DNA from: Streptomyces sp. NRRL S-1022
GTDB lineage: Bacteria; Actinomycetota; Actinomycetes; Streptomycetales; Streptomycetaceae
Length of the DNA: 64,000 bases
Reading direction: 5' to 3'
Assembly (NCBI RefSeq): GCF_000720135.1
Contig: NZ_JOIU01000030.1
Span: forward strand, 65,424-129,423
Both the position numbers and the translations under genes were made by a program. The notes under the pieces are model-generated. The model made no database searches. It was given only the letters and a program-made list of their open reading frames with translations, and was not told the DNA's origin. Of the stretch, positions 61,940 through 64,000 are shown piece after piece; position 1 is the stretch's first letter; the number at the start of each line of letters is the position of its first letter.

Positions 61940-62652
61940 CCACCATGCTGGAAGTCGAGGACCTGAAAGTCGCCTACGGCAAGATCGAAGCCGTCAAGGG
62001 CATCTCCTTCAAGGTCGAGGCCGGTCAGGTCGTCACCCTCATCGGCACCAACGGCGCCGGCAAGACCACCACCCTGCGCACCCTGTCCGGACTGCTCAAG
62101 CCGGTCGGCGGCCAGATCAAGTTCAACGGCAGGTCGCTGAAGAAGGTCCCCGCCCACCAAGTGGTCTCCCTGGGCCTCGCCCACTCCCCCGAGGGGCGGC
62201 ACATCTTCCCGCGCATGAGCATCGAGGACAACCTGCGCCTCGGCGCGTTCCTGCGCAACGACAAGCCGGGCATCGAGAAGGACATCCAGCGCGCCTACGA
62301 CCTCTTCCCCATCCTCGGGGAACGGCGCAAGCAGGCCGCGGGCACCCTCTCCGGCGGCGAGCAGCAGATGCTGGCCATGGGCAGGGCACTGATGTCCCAG
62401 CCGAAGCTGCTCATGCTGGACGAACCCTCGATGGGTCTGTCCCCGATCATGATGCAGAAGATCATGGCGACCATCGCCGAGCTGAAGGCACAGGGCACCA
62501 CGATCCTGCTGGTCGAGCAGAACGCCCAGGCGGCGCTCTCCCTCGCCGACCAGGGTCATGTCATGGAGGTCGGCAACATCGTCCTGTCCGGCACGGGACA
62601 GGACCTGCTGCACGACGAGTCCGTCCGCAAGGCCTACCTCGGCGAGGACTGA
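61936..62652 (+). CDS. livF: Branched-chain amino acid ABC transporter ATPase LivF
   Basis: A 238-residue ABC ATPase and last gene of the liv operon. Walker A GTNGAGKTTTLRTLSGLL, the LivF-type AHSPEGRHIFPRMSIEDNLRLGA, signature LSGGEQQMLAMGRALMSQP, Walker B LLMLDEPSMGLSP and switch LLVEQNAQAAL are all present. It is translationally coupled to livG. A long perfect hairpin follows the gene. Confidence 0.96.
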
Positions 62653-62679
62653 TCCGCCGCACGGATCCGTCCGTATACG

Positions 62680-62724
62680 ACGACGAGGCCCGCACCCTCT
62701 TCTCCGGGGTGCGGGCCTCGTCGT
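62680..62724. terminator. Bidirectional terminator between livF and the ANTAR regulator
   Basis: ACGACGAGGCCCGCACCC (62680-62697) and its exact 18-base complement (62707-62724) enclose a nine-base loop. The hairpin lies between two convergent genes and could end transcription from both sides; no U-tract is present. Confidence 0.85.
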
Positions 62725-62737
62725 ACGCGGGGGCCGC

Positions 62738-63397
62738 TCAGCTCTTCTTGGCCGCCTTCTTCTCCTCGCTGTCCGCGACGACCGCCTCCGCGACTTGCTG
62801 CATCGACATGCGGCGGTCCATCGACGTCTTCTGGATCCAGCGGAAGGCGGCCGGCTCGGTCAGGCCGTACTCCGTCTGCAGGATGGACTTCGCACGGTCG
62901 ACCAGCTTGCGGGTCTCCAGCCGCTGCGTGAGGTCGGCGACCTCCTGCTCCAGCTGCTTCAGCTCGGTGAACCGGGAGACGGCCATCTCGATCGCCGGGA
63001 CGACGTCGCTCTTGCTGAACGGCTTGACCAGGTACGCCATGGCACCGGCGTCCCGGGCGCGCTCGACGAGGTCGCGCTGCGAGAAGGCGGTGAGCATCAG
63101 GACCGGCGCGATGGACTCCTCGGCGATCTTCTCGGCCGCGGAGATGCCGTCCAGCTTGGGCATCTTCACGTCCAGGATGACCAGGTCCGGCCGGTGCTCG
63201 CGGGCCAGCTCGACGGCGCGCTCACCGTCCCCGGCCTCGCCGACGACGGTGTACCCCTCCTCCTCCAGCATCTCCTTCAGGTCGAGCCGGATCAGGGCCT
63301 CGTCCTCGGCGATGACGACACGGGTCGTCAGCGGAGGTACGTGCGACTTGTCGTCGTCGGGCACGTCTACGGGCTGGGGCGACTCGGGGGCGGTCAC
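62738..63397 (-). CDS. ANTAR-domain response regulator (PdtaR-like)
   Basis: A 219-residue two-component regulator. The receiver domain (about 25-140) has the acidic pair in VVIAEDEALIRLDL, phosphoacceptor Asp76 in VILDVKMPKLDG, and Lys in YLVKPFSKSDV. The C-terminal ANTAR RNA-binding domain (about 150-205) reads LEQEVADLTQRLETRKLVDRAKSIL, then FRWIQKTSMDRRMSMQQVAEAV. It would bind paired hairpins in nascent RNA to prevent termination. The GTG at 63397 follows GAGGAG. No sensor kinase is adjacent. Confidence 0.93.
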   Translation of the reverse strand: MTAPESPQPVDVPDDDKSHVPPLTTRVVIAEDEALIRLDLKEMLEEEGYTVVGEAGDGERAVELAREHRPDLVILDVKMPKLDGISAAEKIAEESIAPVLMLTAFSQRDLVERARDAGAMAYLVKPFSKSDVVPAIEMAVSRFTELKQLEQEVADLTQRLETRKLVDRAKSILQTEYGLTEPAAFRWIQKTSMDRRMSMQQVAEAVVADSEEKKAAKKS

Positions 63398-63496
63398 TGA
63401 GGCTCCTCGGTACGGGGCAGGGGCTCTGCTTCCAGCAGGGTACCTAGCTGCAGGGACGCGCGGTGAACCGGTACACTTCCCACGGCTTTCCAGCTT

Positions 63497-63580
63497 GCCC
63501 GGTTGGAGGAACTGGTCAGACTCGCGGCACTCAAAATGCCGTGCCCTTTGGGCATGTGGGTTCGAATCCCACACCGGGCA
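63497..63580 (+). tRNA. tRNA-Leu (anticodon CAA)
   Basis: The 84-base gene folds as a class II tRNA. Acceptor stem is GCCCGGT/ACCGGGC, D-stem GAG/CTC, anticodon stem CGGCA/TGCCG with loop CTCAAAA (anticodon CAA), long variable arm GCCC-TTT-GGGC, and T-arm GTGGG-TTCGAAT-CCCAC. The 3' CCA is not encoded directly after the discriminator A. Confidence 0.95.
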
Positions 63581-63591
63581 CACCACGGCCG

Positions 63592-63629
63592 AAAGCGGAG
63601 GATCACGTTCGCGTGATCCTCCGCTTTTT
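63592..63629 (+). terminator. Rho-independent terminator of tRNA-Leu
   Basis: A 16-bp perfect stem starting AAAGCGGAGG and ending in CTCCGCTTT, closed by a TTCG tetraloop, is followed by a short T-run. It begins 12 bases after the tRNA. Confidence 0.92.
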
Positions 63630-63667
63630 GCTGTATGTGACCGGCTTCGGTGACCCAGAGTGGTCGC

Positions 63668-63908
63668 ATGAACTTCCATGGCACAGAGGTGCGACAAAAG
63701 GCGCTCACCCTGCTGCGCGGCGATGTGAGGAACGCCGACGTGGCCCGCAAGCTGAACGTACCCGTGGGCACGGTCGGCTACTGGAAGCATGAGGACCGGG
63801 CGGAAGCGAGGTGAGTGCCCAGGCCGCCACGACCCGCCCTGTCCGCGCTGCCACGGACGGAGGCTGGATGAGGCTGCGTACAGCTACCTGCTCGGCCTGT
63901 ACCTAGGT
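63668..63908 (+). pseudogene. Frameshifted and IS-truncated HTH/LAGLIDADG-type endonuclease gene
   Basis: The ATG at 63668 opens a 48-codon frame containing a helix-turn-helix (LLRGDVRNADVARKLNVPVGTVGYWKHEDRA) that ends in TGA at 63812. The gene clearly continues in the +1 frame from 63810: GECPGRHDPPCPRCHGRRL is a Cys-rich, zinc-ribbon-like stretch, followed by DEAAYSYLLGLYLG, the first part of a LAGLIDADG-like motif. At 63909 the reading is interrupted by an insertion element, so at least two lesions inactivate it. Intact relatives in streptomycetes next to tRNA genes are, from memory, annotated as HTH or endonuclease proteins. Confidence 0.7.
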
Positions 63909-64000
63909 GTATTGACCCGCAGTGTTGTTGACGCGGCTGATGGGCGGGTGTCCGCCGAGTGCGGTGTGGCAGCGGTGGTGGTTGTAGGTGTGGAGGAAGT
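63904..64000 (-). CDS. IS481-family transposase (C-terminal end, partial)
   Basis: Only the last 31 residues lie in the window; the gene runs beyond the right edge on the minus strand. The reading FLHTYNHHRCHTALGGHPP then ISRVNNTAGQYT matches the end of IS481-family DDE transposases (the YN-xHRxHxALGGxxP motif). The TAG stop codon (63906-63904) is not part of the element; it comes from the CTAG of the target site. Confidence 0.85.
63909..64000 (-). mobile_element. IS481-family insertion sequence, one end
   Basis: The element appears to begin with TGTATTGACCCGCAG at 63909, the expected kind of terminal inverted repeat for this family. The six bases before it, CCTAGG (63903-63908), fit the NCTAGN target preference known for IS481. 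The rest of the element lies outside the window. Confidence 0.75.

Overview
The window is a 64 kb piece of a high-GC actinobacterial chromosome, almost certainly a Streptomyces. The evidence is the strong G/C bias at third codon positions, frequent GTG starts, lipoprotein and DUF families typical of streptomycetes (DUF397/XRE pairs, DUF2293, DUF4184, DUF6343, SPW_0924), and core genes (uvrB, coaE, rpsA, polA, livKHMGF, an ANTAR response regulator) in an order that from memory resembles model Streptomyces chromosomes. It is mostly core genome. Accessory DNA appears clearly only at the right end, after a tRNA-Leu.

Layout. 1-2.5 kb: end of an amino-acid ABC ATPase, aroQ and a divergent MHS-type transporter. 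2.5-7.6 kb: a metal/stress block on the minus strand (Ca2+/H+ antiporter, TerC, two TerD-domain proteins), with a candidate yybP-ykoY (Mn2+) riboswitch in front of terC. 7.7-17 kb: uvrB, an MHYT membrane sensor, a secreted glycerophosphodiesterase, an O6-alkylguanine-DNA alkyltransferase, the pseudouridine catabolism pair psuG-psuK, a methyltransferase and corA. 17-24 kb: small enzymes and hypotheticals, an orphan gltD, and a divergent AhpD-like/MocR regulator pair. 24-27 kb: a WhiJ/AbaA-like set (DUF397, XRE regulator, divergent ATP-binding protein). 27-38 kb: an ABC exporter, DUF899, FUSC, a nucleotidyltransferase, a family-5 uracil-DNA glycosylase, an S4 RNA-binding protein, DoxX, a methyltransferase, TPR, coaE and PAC2. 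39-49 kb: rpsA with a strong promoter and a structured leader, a methyltransferase, hrpB, DUF3068, and a large secreted lytic transglycosylase. 49-56 kb: polA, preceded downstream by a repeat-rich intergenic region, an FdhF/YdeP-like molybdoenzyme, a thioesterase, and a lipoprotein/membrane protein pair. 57-62.7 kb: the complete branched-chain amino acid ABC transporter operon livKHMGF. 62.7-64 kb: ANTAR response regulator, tRNA-Leu(CAA), and an HTH/LAGLIDADG-type endonuclease gene that is frameshifted and then cut by an IS481-family element.

Most notable regulatory pattern: three DNA-repair genes in the window (the alkyltransferase, uvrB and, less perfectly, polA) each start a few bases downstream of a TTGTCRGTG-N8-TANNNT element. 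This is the RecA-independent DNA-damage promoter known in actinobacteria as the PafBC target. In each case the -10 lies so close to the start codon that the mRNA should be leaderless. Other signals worth attention are the terC riboswitch, in which an 8-nt segment next to the conserved core is perfectly complementary to the Shine-Dalgarno region; a 20-nt palindrome filling the spacer of the promoter of an F420/FMN-type oxidoreductase; and an IS481 insertion at a CTAG site that supplies the transposase stop codon from target DNA.

Functions are assigned from recognisable motifs and remembered families. No database search was run.
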